Source: Kiritimatiellia bacterium (lineage in GTDB: Bacteria > Verrucomicrobiota > Kiritimatiellia > UBA8416). Taken from it: 41,184 nt of DNA. Shown here piece after piece: positions 8,797-17,596 of the stretch. The first letter of the stretch is position 1. Each line of letters starts with the position of its first letter. The stretch covers positions 1 to 41,184 of the forward strand of contig SKVN01000077.1 of NCBI GenBank assembly GCA_007129405.1, in the 5' to 3' direction. The notes below the pieces were generated by a model that saw only the letters and a program-made list of their open reading frames with translations, was not told the origin of the DNA and did not search any database. The translations under genes and the position numbers were made by a program.

Positions 8797-10599
8797 TTAT
8801 AATCCTAAAAATGTCCGGAAGGGTACCGGTTGACCGTACTGTCGGGCCACACGGGACATTTGCCGTAAATAACTTCGGTCACGGGTTGCCGTATATTGGG
8901 CAATTAAACTATACATTTTCTGCTGACTCCAGCCATCCCGAATAGAACCATCACCTTCTCCCGCACCCTTCACAGGATAGGCCAGATCAAAAACCATATC
9001 ATGCCGTTGGGCCCCGGCACGACCAGCGGCATGAAACACAAGCCGCTCTTCGCGCAACGGGTAACGACCATACAAAACCAACGGACGATCGAGATACAAA
9101 TTACCAGGACGCCGCGGAAAGCCCTCTACCGCGGTCTCCACACCAAATTGCACCCGTAAATCTGCGAGCACCGGACGACTCACAGAGCGAATAACATCTT
9201 CCAAGACCTCCGGAATATCCCAACGGCCCGTGCGAACATAGGTAGCATCGCCCATATTAAATCTACTCAACATTTCCAGCAGGTACATGTTGGCGTGAGC
9301 TGCCACACCAAAAGAGAAAATGGACATCCTGCCTGCATTGTCACGGGTAAACTGTGCAATCACCTCCGTATTATCCGTCACCCCGCTATGCATCAAACCA
9401 TCCGTAGCCACAATTACAATCACAGGACGATCCGGATCCGTGTCCAGCGCAAGAATATCTCGCATCGCAGCTAGAAAATCTGTATTGCCGCCAATCTCCA
9501 TGGATGCGAAATACTGACGAGCCGCAGCATCGGTTTCCGTACCGCGATACACCCACTCGGAAAATGCGTAGGTCGTGCGGTCAATAAACGTAGCCACATT
9601 GAACCGGTCTTGAGGACCAACATAGGCGAATCCACGACGAAAACCCTCCCGGCAAAAATGCAACCGCCGTTCGGCAATCGTGGCAGACGTATCTTGTACG
9701 AATAACACATCCTTTGGCATCACCGGCAGCACATCGGCACCTACACGATCAATCGTTAAACGAAAATAGCCATGCGATTCCCCCGGTAGCCTGAACGTTT
9801 CCACTTCCGCAACAAGCGTTCTTTCAATCGGATCCGCATCGGTGATAGCATCCGGATCCTCTATAAACAGATCGGCAACAGCTTCCCCCTCTAGGGTTCC
9901 AACCCCTGTTGCTTCTGTCAGCATCGCCGAAGGCGGTGGCAGGGGCCCCATCCCCTCCGGAATACCGCTAACAGCAGGCGCATGTAACCGCGATATACCA
10001 TCCGTAAAAGCGGGCATATCTGCAGTCGCAATGGGCAATACGATGTCCGGCGCATCGGGCACACGCTCAATCATCGGGATCGTACGACGCGGTAAAGACG
10101 TGTCGGGCCCATGTACGATTTTCGTTTCTATGGCCGCAATCTCCTGTCGTGGCTGCCACGGAATGGCAAGGGGTGTGGATGCAACCTTTGCTAATGCAGC
10201 CAAATCCGGTTCAACCTCTGGCGAACGCATCGCCGGGGGTTCAATGGCCGCAGCATCCGGGGGAACCTGAAGCCTCGATATGGGAAGTCCCATATCTACA
10301 CCCGTAGTTGGCTGCAAGGCTTGCACGCTTTCCAAAATCGGCGGCCTGTCTTCCGGAAGTTCGACCTGATCAATCACCATCGCTTCAAATCGACGCGTGG
10401 GAAGATCATGCGGTGCGGACATAACATGCGAAAAATCCACACGCGATGCAATCCAAGCCACACCAGCATGAATCACAACCGATGCCAAAGCAGCGAGAAT
10501 CGCCAATAGCCACTGGCCATGCAGCTTCGTGTCTACTTCCCAGCCCGTAAAACCAAGATCTTCACCCATGGGCCGTGTTTTAGCTTTCAAAGTGCCCAT
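8797..10599 (-). CDS. TonB-like membrane-anchored VWA-domain protein
   Basis: The 600-residue product has a cytoplasmic N-terminus, one membrane helix (about residues 29-51), a long Pro-rich periplasmic linker (about 60-260) and a C-terminal von Willebrand A domain. MIDAS elements are visible: DTSAT at 303-307 (canonical form DxSxS, so Thr replaces the last Ser), GGNTDF with Thr 373, and ATDG with Asp 400. A region after the VWA fold ends in an SQQKMYSLIAQY-type segment as in VIT/VWA proteins. The layout resembles TonB, with VWA in place of the TonB C-terminal domain. The start has GAGG about 5 bases upstream and lies 13 bp inside the TPR gene. Function is not established; a metal-dependent binding role energised by ExbB/ExbD is inference. 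Confidence 0.85.
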   Translation of the reverse strand: MGTLKAKTRPMGEDLGFTGWEVDTKLHGQWLLAILAALASVVIHAGVAWIASRVDFSHVMSAPHDLPTRRFEAMVIDQVELPEDRPPILESVQALQPTTGVDMGLPISRLQVPPDAAAIEPPAMRSPEVEPDLAALAKVASTPLAIPWQPRQEIAAIETKIVHGPDTSLPRRTIPMIERVPDAPDIVLPIATADMPAFTDGISRLHAPAVSGIPEGMGPLPPPSAMLTEATGVGTLEGEAVADLFIEDPDAITDADPIERTLVAEVETFRLPGESHGYFRLTIDRVGADVLPVMPKDVLFVQDTSATIAERRLHFCREGFRRGFAYVGPQDRFNVATFIDRTTYAFSEWVYRGTETDAAARQYFASMEIGGNTDFLAAMRDILALDTDPDRPVIVIVATDGLMHSGVTDNTEVIAQFTRDNAGRMSIFSFGVAAHANMYLLEMLSRFNMGDATYVRTGRWDIPEVLEDVIRSVSRPVLADLRVQFGVETAVEGFPRRPGNLYLDRPLVLYGRYPLREERLVFHAAGRAGAQRHDMVFDLAYPVKGAGEGDGSIRDGWSQQKMYSLIAQYTATRDRSYLRQMSRVARQYGQPVPFRTFLGL

Positions 10600-12974
10600 G
10601 CCTGCCTCGCTTTCTCTGCCCAGATACTGTCTGGATAACGGTCCGACAATTCCGACACCACCAGCATCACGTCATCCCGACGATCTTGCGCATCAAACGA
10701 TACTGCCGCATAATATAAACTCTCCGGCACCAAGATCGGGTCATCATACAAAATACCCACACTCAGAAACAATCGGGCGGCCTCATCAGGCTGCTCTTTG
10801 GCAAGCGCAACCTTACCCAAGCCCACCAGAGATCGCGCTCGTACCGCATCCGCCTCATCTCCGACAGCAAGCGAAGAAACGCGACGCAAATATATGCCGG
10901 CATCTTCTACTTGTTCCTTTTGCAAAAGCAAAAGCCCCAATTGCAGGGCAGCTTCCCCCGCATAGATGGTCCGCGCATCGATTGCCAACGCTTTACGCCA
11001 CGCCGCCTCTGCTTCCGCATAAGCCTCTAAACCCATGTGTGCCCGCCCCAACAACGCCTGTCCCGATTGTTGCCAGGCCGGATCCTCCTGCCCTGCCAGC
11101 AAAGCCGCCACTGCTACCATTTGCTCGTATTGTTCCTTGGCGCCATGATGGGCAGCAATCCATTCCAACAAGCCAGGCGAGAAACGTTCACGTATAGGCG
11201 AGGCAATCAGTTCATCCAGCAAGAAAACCGACTCGGCAGACGCATCCAACCGTTGCAAGACCAACCCCAGATGGAACTGCGCATCACGTCGCAAATCATC
11301 ACGTGGCGCAGACTCCCATGCTTCCCGCAAAAGAGACTCTGCCTCTGCATAGCGCCCAGCATCAAAATGCAACATGCCTTGCCAATACCGACTATCAGCC
11401 AGATAACGGCTCTCCGGATATAGCCGGAGCAATTCTGACAATGTCGCTATCGCATCCCGATTGCGGGCCAATCGAATTTCTCCCATCGCCTTCTGATACA
11501 AGGACTCCTCTACCAAAGCATCCTCCGGATATTCCTGCACCAGTCGACGCCAATCTCGCACGGCCTCATCATGTGCGCCAGCTTGTGATAACGCATATCC
11601 TGATGCAAACAGTGCCTGTGAGGCCAAAGGATCATTTGGAAATGTATCCACGAGTTGCTGGTAGAATTGCGCCGACTCGCGATAAGCCCCCTGCAAACGC
11701 AAATGGTGTGCCAGTCGATATAACGCATCCCGCGTGCGCTCCGATATTCCATCCTCACGCACAACCATACGATAGTGCTGCACCGCTTCTGCCGGACGCT
11801 GCAGAGCTGCGTAGGACTCGGCCAGTAACCAATTCACGTCCTTGCGCTTCTCCTGAACCATCCGAATGGTATCGGCCACACGAATGGCGGCTTCATACTG
11901 GCCTGCCTGGTAATATGCCACGGCCAACTCATACCGCGCAGCATTCGCAAACCGACTACCCGGAAAACGCGCCAGCAAAACATCGTACGTTTGCGTAGCC
12001 GCATCCGTCTGCAATAACTGCCGCTGGCTATTCGCCTTGATATACAACCACTCGTCTACCTTTTCGCCATCTTCCGCATCCTCTAACGCCATCTGCACTA
12101 CGGCAAAAGCATCCGCATACAAACCCGCACGTAGAGCCGCCCATGCTGCTTGCAACCGCGCATCATGAGCCCGAATATCCTCGGGAAATGTACGCAACAA
12201 GGTGCGGTATAGCGCGGCAGCTTCATCAAAAGAAGCACTCCGAAAATACATGTCCGCCTTTTGAAAAAGAACTTCGGCCCGCAGCCGATCGGTACCGGCA
12301 GACTCCCGCGCTAACCGGTAAAACCCCAGCGCCTCAGCAACAAGAGCAGAATCCCATTCACCTTTTTCGGCCAACGTCCGGGATAGCCGATCACGGCGAA
12401 TGGCGGATCGTTTCATCAAGGCAAATACCTGAAATTCATTATCGGGATGCTTGTCAAGCAACGTTTCCCATATGGCGTCTGCCGCATGCAACTGACCGCG
12501 GTGATAGAGCACCTCGCCAAGATAGTAGCGCGTAGCTGCAGCTAGATCCGGCTCAGGATCGGACGCCAATATTGCCTCGTAATGTGCTTGTGCAGAATCC
12601 AGATCCCCGGCATCCGCATACAGCCGAGCACGCCGATACGCCGCCCGCAAACGATATGGACTCTCCTGAAAGCGGGAAACAACCCACCCATAATACTGGG
12701 CCGCAGTCGTATAGTCTTGCAGCAAACGCAAACCTTCCGCCAACCGGAAAGTGGCGACATCATTGCGATCACCGTCAGGAAAGGCTTCCAGAATAGCGGT
12801 ATATTCGCGTACGGCTAAATCATACATTTGCCGGGCAAACAAGCCATCTGCAAAACGTAGACGGTCCGCATAGTCATCTTCCAGCGCACCGGTATATGTT
12901 GTAACCGCCAGCAATCCAATACCCATCATGGCAACAGGGCGGCGTAACCATCTTCTTGCCATAACTACCCTCAT
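10587..12974 (-). CDS. Large periplasmic TPR-repeat protein
   Basis: The 795-residue product has an N-terminal signal or anchor segment (about residues 12-30) and then almost nothing but tetratricopeptide repeats, with recurring pairs such as YRRARLYADAGDLDSAQAHY and ending in a YPDSIWAEKARQAW repeat. Similar repeat arrays occur in YbgF/CpoB and Ton-associated TPR proteins. TPR solenoids usually act as scaffolds, so this is probably a periplasmic assembly partner of the ExbB/ExbD/VWA proteins. The start is fixed by an ATGA overlap with exbD at 12971-12974; a longer frame from 13028 would run through exbD. Its 3' end overlaps the VWA gene by 13 bp. Confidence 0.87.
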   Translation of the reverse strand: MRVVMARRWLRRPVAMMGIGLLAVTTYTGALEDDYADRLRFADGLFARQMYDLAVREYTAILEAFPDGDRNDVATFRLAEGLRLLQDYTTAAQYYGWVVSRFQESPYRLRAAYRRARLYADAGDLDSAQAHYEAILASDPEPDLAAATRYYLGEVLYHRGQLHAADAIWETLLDKHPDNEFQVFALMKRSAIRRDRLSRTLAEKGEWDSALVAEALGFYRLARESAGTDRLRAEVLFQKADMYFRSASFDEAAALYRTLLRTFPEDIRAHDARLQAAWAALRAGLYADAFAVVQMALEDAEDGEKVDEWLYIKANSQRQLLQTDAATQTYDVLLARFPGSRFANAARYELAVAYYQAGQYEAAIRVADTIRMVQEKRKDVNWLLAESYAALQRPAEAVQHYRMVVREDGISERTRDALYRLAHHLRLQGAYRESAQFYQQLVDTFPNDPLASQALFASGYALSQAGAHDEAVRDWRRLVQEYPEDALVEESLYQKAMGEIRLARNRDAIATLSELLRLYPESRYLADSRYWQGMLHFDAGRYAEAESLLREAWESAPRDDLRRDAQFHLGLVLQRLDASAESVFLLDELIASPIRERFSPGLLEWIAAHHGAKEQYEQMVAVAALLAGQEDPAWQQSGQALLGRAHMGLEAYAEAEAAWRKALAIDARTIYAGEAALQLGLLLLQKEQVEDAGIYLRRVSSLAVGDEADAVRARSLVGLGKVALAKEQPDEAARLFLSVGILYDDPILVPESLYYAAVSFDAQDRRDDVMLVVSELSDRYPDSIWAEKARQAWAL

Positions 12975-13387
12975 GCATCCGGTTCTGTCGTGGCAAAAGA
13001 AATATTCCATAAATCCGATTGCCGACACAAATCGAGCGTGCGAATCAAATATTCATATGGCGTTTGCAAGTCTGCCCGTATGACAACTGGCTGGCCCGGA
13101 TATAATGCAACAATGCGCGCAAGCAGGTTCTGCAAACCTTCCCGGTCCAGTTCCCGCTGATTGACCACATGTGTGCCATCCGCACGTATGTTGATAATGA
13201 TCTCCGAGGGCAACCGGCTCGGCATTTCTCCCGTCTCGGCTGTCGGTAGCGTGATGTCAATTTCCGTTTCCCACTGTGCATAAATCTGCGCCGCAATAAA
13301 AAAACACAGCAGCAGGAACATGATATCAATCATGGGCGCCAATTGGAACCCCACACTGGGACGTTTCGATCGACCGCGAAAATTCAT
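12971..13387 (-). CDS. exbD: ExbD/TolR-family biopolymer transport protein
   Basis: Subunit of an inner-membrane proton-driven motor that energises a TonB- or Tol-like partner. The 138-residue product has a short basic N-terminus, one membrane helix (about residues 16-37) carrying the conserved acidic residue Asp 21 in the PMIDIMFLLLCFF segment, and a periplasmic domain with the IRADGTHVVN and PVVIRADLQTPYEYLI features typical of the family. It overlaps exbB (13384-13387) and the TPR gene (12971-12974) by ATGA junctions, so the three are likely translated in a coupled way. Whether it is functionally ExbD or TolR cannot be told from sequence alone. Confidence 0.93.
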   Translation of the reverse strand: MNFRGRSKRPSVGFQLAPMIDIMFLLLCFFIAAQIYAQWETEIDITLPTAETGEMPSRLPSEIIINIRADGTHVVNQRELDREGLQNLLARIVALYPGQPVVIRADLQTPYEYLIRTLDLCRQSDLWNISFATTEPDA

Positions 13388-14109
13388 GCGCTCGGCCTCC
13401 TGCTTAACAACAACATCAACATCTCACTGGCATTGACTTCCAGCAAGGATACCAGCTTTGCTGCCCTACGACGAAAATAGGCATAAAAGGCCATGGCAGG
13501 AATCCCAACTACGAGCCCAAACGCCGTTGTCAGCATAGCCTTGTTCACTCCAGCAACCAATGCCGTAGGGCGAACGACAGCAATCTCCCCGGAAACAGCG
13601 TTAAAAGCAAGCATCATCCCGAAGACGGTACCCAACAATCCTACCATGGGAGCCACAACCGCAACATCCATCAGAAACTGCGTCTGTCCCTCCATCGACT
13701 CCGATTGGCGTGCCCCCTCGGCTTCAACCACATCACGTAGGAGCATCGCATCTGCCGCAGGTACGTTTTTAATATGCTCCAATGCTGCCAAAATGACAGC
13801 ACTCAGCGGACCCCCGCGAAAACTACATATACGTCGGGCATCCTCCAAACTGCCTGAACGCAACTTCTCGATCAGTTCCGTTCGAAAAGGTTCCGGAACA
13901 ACAGCCCGCCGCCGCAAAATAGCAAAAAAATACAGTATCAACGCCAACGTCAATACCGACATCATCGCCAACACGACATAAACCGTTTTAATGGCCGCGT
14001 CCATCGCCGTCTCAAAGGGAATGCCGCTTCCACTCTCGGTTGCCATAGCAAAACCGGGCAACACGATCATCCCTACCCACACCCAACACCATATCATCCG
14101 CTTTTGCAT
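13384..14109 (-). CDS. exbB: ExbB/TolQ/MotA-family proton channel protein
   Basis: Inner-membrane proton channel partner of ExbD. The 241-residue product starts with a likely cleavable signal peptide (about residues 1-24, ending near GFAMA), followed by three membrane helices: one near residues 42-65, and two in the MotA_TolQ_ExbB domain around the VAPMVGLLGTVFGMM and AFGLVVGIPAMAFYAYF segments. I chose ATG 14109 because GGGAG lies 6 bases upstream; four extra codons upstream are unsupported. A signal peptide on ExbB is seen in some proteobacterial versions. It starts 27 bp after argH and overlaps exbD by 4 bp. Confidence 0.93.
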   Translation of the reverse strand: MQKRMIWCWVWVGMIVLPGFAMATESGSGIPFETAMDAAIKTVYVVLAMMSVLTLALILYFFAILRRRAVVPEPFRTELIEKLRSGSLEDARRICSFRGGPLSAVILAALEHIKNVPAADAMLLRDVVEAEGARQSESMEGQTQFLMDVAVVAPMVGLLGTVFGMMLAFNAVSGEIAVVRPTALVAGVNKAMLTTAFGLVVGIPAMAFYAYFRRRAAKLVSLLEVNASEMLMLLLSRRPSA

Positions 14110-14136
14110 ACAATCTCCCAACTGGATTCTTTCGTT

Positions 14137-15522
14137 CTACTTTTCCAACACTGGATACCCAACCCCCAGCAACATGGATATCTTCTCATGATAACAAACC
14201 GTTTCCCGATTGACAAAGTCTATTGTTGATTCTGCCCTTTTTCGCAAAGCGGCAAAATCCAATCCACCGGGGGCTCCTTCGTGCTGTTTCTGCATCGCCG
14301 CCATTACCGGATCACGACCTTCCAGTGCATCCGGCTCCGCTTTTACCCGATCATAAGCATCCCGAAATGGCACGCCATCTGCAACCAACTCAAGCGCACG
14401 ATCGGTAGCAAAGATCTCAGCAATACAGCCCGCGCGCAAAGCGGATTCATTCACTTCCAAAGAGGACATCAAGGGCTGCAGGACCTTCACCGTATCATAC
14501 GTCAACCGCAGCCCTTCCATAAACGGGGCTTTGGTTTCCTGTAAATCACGTTGATACCCACCCGGCAATCCTTTCAAAATTCCTGATACCCGCAGCGCAC
14601 ACGAAAGAACATCCGAACTCCGGGCACGAGTAAGCTCGAATACATCCGGATTCTGCTTCTGTGGCATGATACTACTGCCTGTGCAATAAGCTGAAGGTAA
14701 CCGGAAATACCCAAACTCGGGCATTACATATAAAATCATATCTTCTGCCAACCGACCTACCGAAAGCATAATTTGCGACAAAACCATCAGAATGATATTT
14801 TCACAACGACCGCGCGCCATGCTAGCATACAATACATTGTGAATCGGGCGCGCAAAACCCAGCAAATCAGAGGTGCGAGCCCGATCAATCGGCAAAGGAA
14901 CCCCATACCCAGCCGCAGACCCCAGCGGCGAACGATCATTCTGACGATATGCCTCCTGCAATAATTCCAAATCATCAAGCAGACTTTCTGCGTGTGCGCT
15001 GGCCCAAAGCCCCAGCGTGCTCGGCATCGCAGGCTGCAAATGCGTACGCCCCGCCATGGGAACTTCTTTATGTTGCTCCGCAAATGTCAACAGCACCTTC
15101 GCAAAATCAGCCGTTTCCCGCAGAAGCAACAAAAGCTGCTCCTTCGCAAACAAACGCAAATCTACAGCCACCTGATCATTCCGGCTCCGCCCCGTGTGCA
15201 CGCGCTTCCCAAGATCGCCCAACCGTTTCGTAAGCGTCCGCTCCACAGCTAAATGTACATCTTGGTCGGCCGCCTGAATCTCAAAGTGCCCCCTCCGATG
15301 GTCGCGTATAATCTCAACCAATGCCGCGATGACTTGATCTTTCTCGACAGACGTAAACAAGGGCGTCGGTAGTGGCATCTCGGACAACATCGTGACATGT
15401 GCGGCCGTACCGATGCAATCGACTTCCACAAGCACACGATCCAACTGCATATCCTCACCTGCTGTGTATGCCAATACCGCTGGATCAATTTGTCCCACCA
15501 GTGTTTTTTCCCCTCGCTTCAT
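14137..15522 (-). CDS. argH: Argininosuccinate lyase
   Basis: Last enzyme of arginine synthesis, splitting argininosuccinate into arginine and fumarate. The 461-residue length matches the family. Signatures present are the KRVHTGRSRNDQ segment, AGRTHLQPAMP and GSSIMPQKQNPD, which carries the catalytic serine loop. The N-terminus lacks the WGGRF start of many ArgH proteins and instead reads TAGEDMQLDRVLVEVDCIG, closer to the form I associate with Bacteroidetes-type ArgH. GGGAAGGGAGC lies just upstream of the start. It sits between a secreted protein gene (22 bp upstream) and exbB (27 bp downstream), an unusual place for an amino-acid biosynthesis gene. Confidence 0.95.
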   Translation of the reverse strand: MKRGEKTLVGQIDPAVLAYTAGEDMQLDRVLVEVDCIGTAAHVTMLSEMPLPTPLFTSVEKDQVIAALVEIIRDHRRGHFEIQAADQDVHLAVERTLTKRLGDLGKRVHTGRSRNDQVAVDLRLFAKEQLLLLLRETADFAKVLLTFAEQHKEVPMAGRTHLQPAMPSTLGLWASAHAESLLDDLELLQEAYRQNDRSPLGSAAGYGVPLPIDRARTSDLLGFARPIHNVLYASMARGRCENIILMVLSQIMLSVGRLAEDMILYVMPEFGYFRLPSAYCTGSSIMPQKQNPDVFELTRARSSDVLSCALRVSGILKGLPGGYQRDLQETKAPFMEGLRLTYDTVKVLQPLMSSLEVNESALRAGCIAEIFATDRALELVADGVPFRDAYDRVKAEPDALEGRDPVMAAMQKQHEGAPGGLDFAALRKRAESTIDFVNRETVCYHEKISMLLGVGYPVLEK

Positions 15523-15544
15523 CTATGCTCCCTTCCCCAAACTC

Positions 15545-16735
15545 TCATTCTTCACGCCAAATACCGCCATGTTCTTCCACTTCGCCAGCAAAAAGCCGCA
15601 ACGCCAAAAGGGCCCTTTGCTCCTGTGCTTCCAATTTTTCCTGATCTTCACCAGCCACAACTCCGTCCAGAACATCCAAAAAACCATCCACCACGGCCCG
15701 GAACCTTTCCGGCCGCCCCTGCGCGACAAACTGCAAGGCATTGCGTCGATGGTTGATCGCCTCTGCAAACCAAACATTTTTTCGATGTGCACCAAGTTCC
15801 GCCAAAGGAGCACCCCATGTAATCGCCGCGTTTCGAGGAATACCATGTTGACCGGGGTAAAGCAATAGCAGCTCCTGCAAATCATCGATGTGAAATTGCA
15901 TCACCACACCTACACCGCGTACAATCCGCCGCTGCGCCAAAAGCCAACGATCCAATTGTTCATCCGGATCCGGACCCACATAGGATTGCAACCAATGCAC
16001 ATCTACTTCCTCCTGCGCGGCGAATGCCCGAAAGACATGCCTGACGATACGCGCAGAAGAAGGGCGGGTCACCAACCAATACACCACAGCTCCCGCAAAC
16101 ATCGCGTCTTCCGGATCTAATCGACCCTCCTGTGACCGCCGCAAAAACAGCCCAAGAGACGGAACATGCCCGGCACGCCATAACCGATCCACATATTCGA
16201 GCGTAATTTTAACGTCATCCGCATGCAAAACTTCAACCACACCCTGCCAGAACCAGGAGGGCGGACGAAGAATGTTTCCATCATTCTCATGTATCACATA
16301 AACAGATAACAAAGCCAAAATGAGTGCCTCATGTGCTGCCTGGACATGCGCACTCTCGTAATCAGGCAAGGTAATCCGGTGAATGACATCGCCAAGCACT
16401 GTCTCTGTTCGTAAAGAAATACCTGCTGCAACAGCACCATCTCCATCTGAAGGCAAGACCTGCAACCGTATGCGTTGACGACCCCAAGGAACCGGCACAC
16501 GCAACAGTTGTTCCAGCGCCACACGTTGCTGCTGCACAGCCTCTAACAGGTACGCATTCAAACCTGCCTGCGGACCAGATACGGCAAGGGTCCGATCAGA
16601 CGAGGATGCCGTATGAAGCCGCAACAACGCCATACGCGCACGAAGCGCCGCACGCATCGCATCTTCAGCATGCCCAGGCGCAACAAAAACCATGCCCGAG
16701 AGAATCCATACCCATAATATGTGCCAACGTATCAT
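15545..16735 (-). CDS. Secreted protein resembling a catalytically dead gluzincin peptidase
   Basis: I cannot assign a named family. The 396-residue product has a signal peptide (about residues 1-23, ending APGHA). The middle resembles gluzincin-type peptidases: AAHEALILAL near residue 133 lines up with the HExxH helix, PSWFWQGVVE near 159 lines up with the usual W-F-x-E-G-x-A-E element, followed by a segment with GHVPSLGLFL and a Tyr-rich helix. The second zinc His is replaced (HEALI) and the EG glutamate is Gln, so zinc binding looks lost. This likeness is inferred from pattern only. I chose ATG 16735 over a TTG two codons earlier. It lies between the EIIA-PII gene and argH in a co-directional run. 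Confidence 0.72.
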   Translation of the reverse strand: MIRWHILWVWILSGMVFVAPGHAEDAMRAALRARMALLRLHTASSSDRTLAVSGPQAGLNAYLLEAVQQQRVALEQLLRVPVPWGRQRIRLQVLPSDGDGAVAAGISLRTETVLGDVIHRITLPDYESAHVQAAHEALILALLSVYVIHENDGNILRPPSWFWQGVVEVLHADDVKITLEYVDRLWRAGHVPSLGLFLRRSQEGRLDPEDAMFAGAVVYWLVTRPSSARIVRHVFRAFAAQEEVDVHWLQSYVGPDPDEQLDRWLLAQRRIVRGVGVVMQFHIDDLQELLLLYPGQHGIPRNAAITWGAPLAELGAHRKNVWFAEAINHRRNALQFVAQGRPERFRAVVDGFLDVLDGVVAGEDQEKLEAQEQRALLALRLFAGEVEEHGGIWREE

Positions 16736-16771
16736 ATCCAAAACTTACGTAAATCTACGCAACACGGGACC

Positions 16772-17596
16772 TCAAATCATACTCATCGTGCCTTTGTGAA
16801 ACGATAAATCCATCGTCATCATCATGGCCCCCTGTTTCTGGTCCAAGTCGCCAGTAATTTTTTCAATGCCCTGTAAAATCACTTTTTCATGACGAGCCGG
16901 AATCAGGGCCATGATCGTATGACTCGCATTGCGGTCTTCCCGCATAAAACGCAAGAGCCCGGCAAACAAAGGTATCGTAGAAACATATGCCCCCATACCT
17001 TTGGACTCAATAACGGAGGCACCCTCTATCCCCTGATCAATCAAAAACTCCAGCACGGCCTGTAAATCATCTTCATAGTACAAGATGAGATACAGTAACT
17101 TCATCGTCTCATCCTTGGACGGAAGTTCAGATCCCTGATCGATAGCCCGACCCACAATTTCATACAATATGGACGGATCGGTCGTCTTCAGCATTTCTCG
17201 TCTAATCGCATCCTGCGACAGTAAACGCGAAATAGCCGCCAGAAGCTGTAGATGCTCTGGAACCCGATCCCCAGGGGCAAACACGACAAAAAACACATGC
17301 ACCCGACGCTTATCCAGGGCCTCAAAATCAACACCCCGTGGGGCAATCAACACAAATAGGACAAAATCCTCCAAACCACTCATGCGTGCATGCGGAATCG
17401 CCACACCATTCCCAAGACCTGTCGTTACCGCCGCTTCCCGCTCTGCCAGATGACGGTATAACACATCACCACCCTTGTCTGCCAAGATCGCTGACTGCGC
17501 AGCAATAGCAGCCATTTGCCGCAACGCGTCTTCTTTGTTGGTAGCGGCAAAATCCACGCGCATCAAGCGCACATCTAATTTCTCGGTAATATTCAT
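16772..17596 (-). CDS. PTS EIIA domain fused to a PII-like domain
   Basis: Predicted cytosolic regulator of 274 residues. Residues 1-150 form a PTS EIIA type 2 (EIIA-Ntr/fructose) domain with the phosphorylation motif GVAIPHARM, His 69. Residues 165-274 look like a PII or CutA-like trimeric signalling fold: strand KLLYLILYYED, then a DQGIEGASVIESKGMG turn as in PII beta1-alpha1-beta2, a short T-loop region, and a second unit around ALIPARHEKVILQGIEKITG ending in MTMDLSFHKG. The start codon overlaps the upstream antiporter stop by 4 bp (ATGA), so the protein probably controls that transporter. The ligand of the PII-like half is unknown. Confidence 0.83.
   Translation of the reverse strand: MNITEKLDVRLMRVDFAATNKEDALRQMAAIAAQSAILADKGGDVLYRHLAEREAAVTTGLGNGVAIPHARMSGLEDFVLFVLIAPRGVDFEALDKRRVHVFFVVFAPGDRVPEHLQLLAAISRLLSQDAIRREMLKTTDPSILYEIVGRAIDQGSELPSKDETMKLLYLILYYEDDLQAVLEFLIDQGIEGASVIESKGMGAYVSTIPLFAGLLRFMREDRNASHTIMALIPARHEKVILQGIEKITGDLDQKQGAMMMTMDLSFHKGTMSMI

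Noticed and set aside
10529-11998. Two plus-strand frames of over 220 residues opposite the TPR gene
   Set aside because: Pro/His/Arg-rich shadow frames of an Ala/Leu-rich TPR gene, with no ribosome-binding sites and no known domains.
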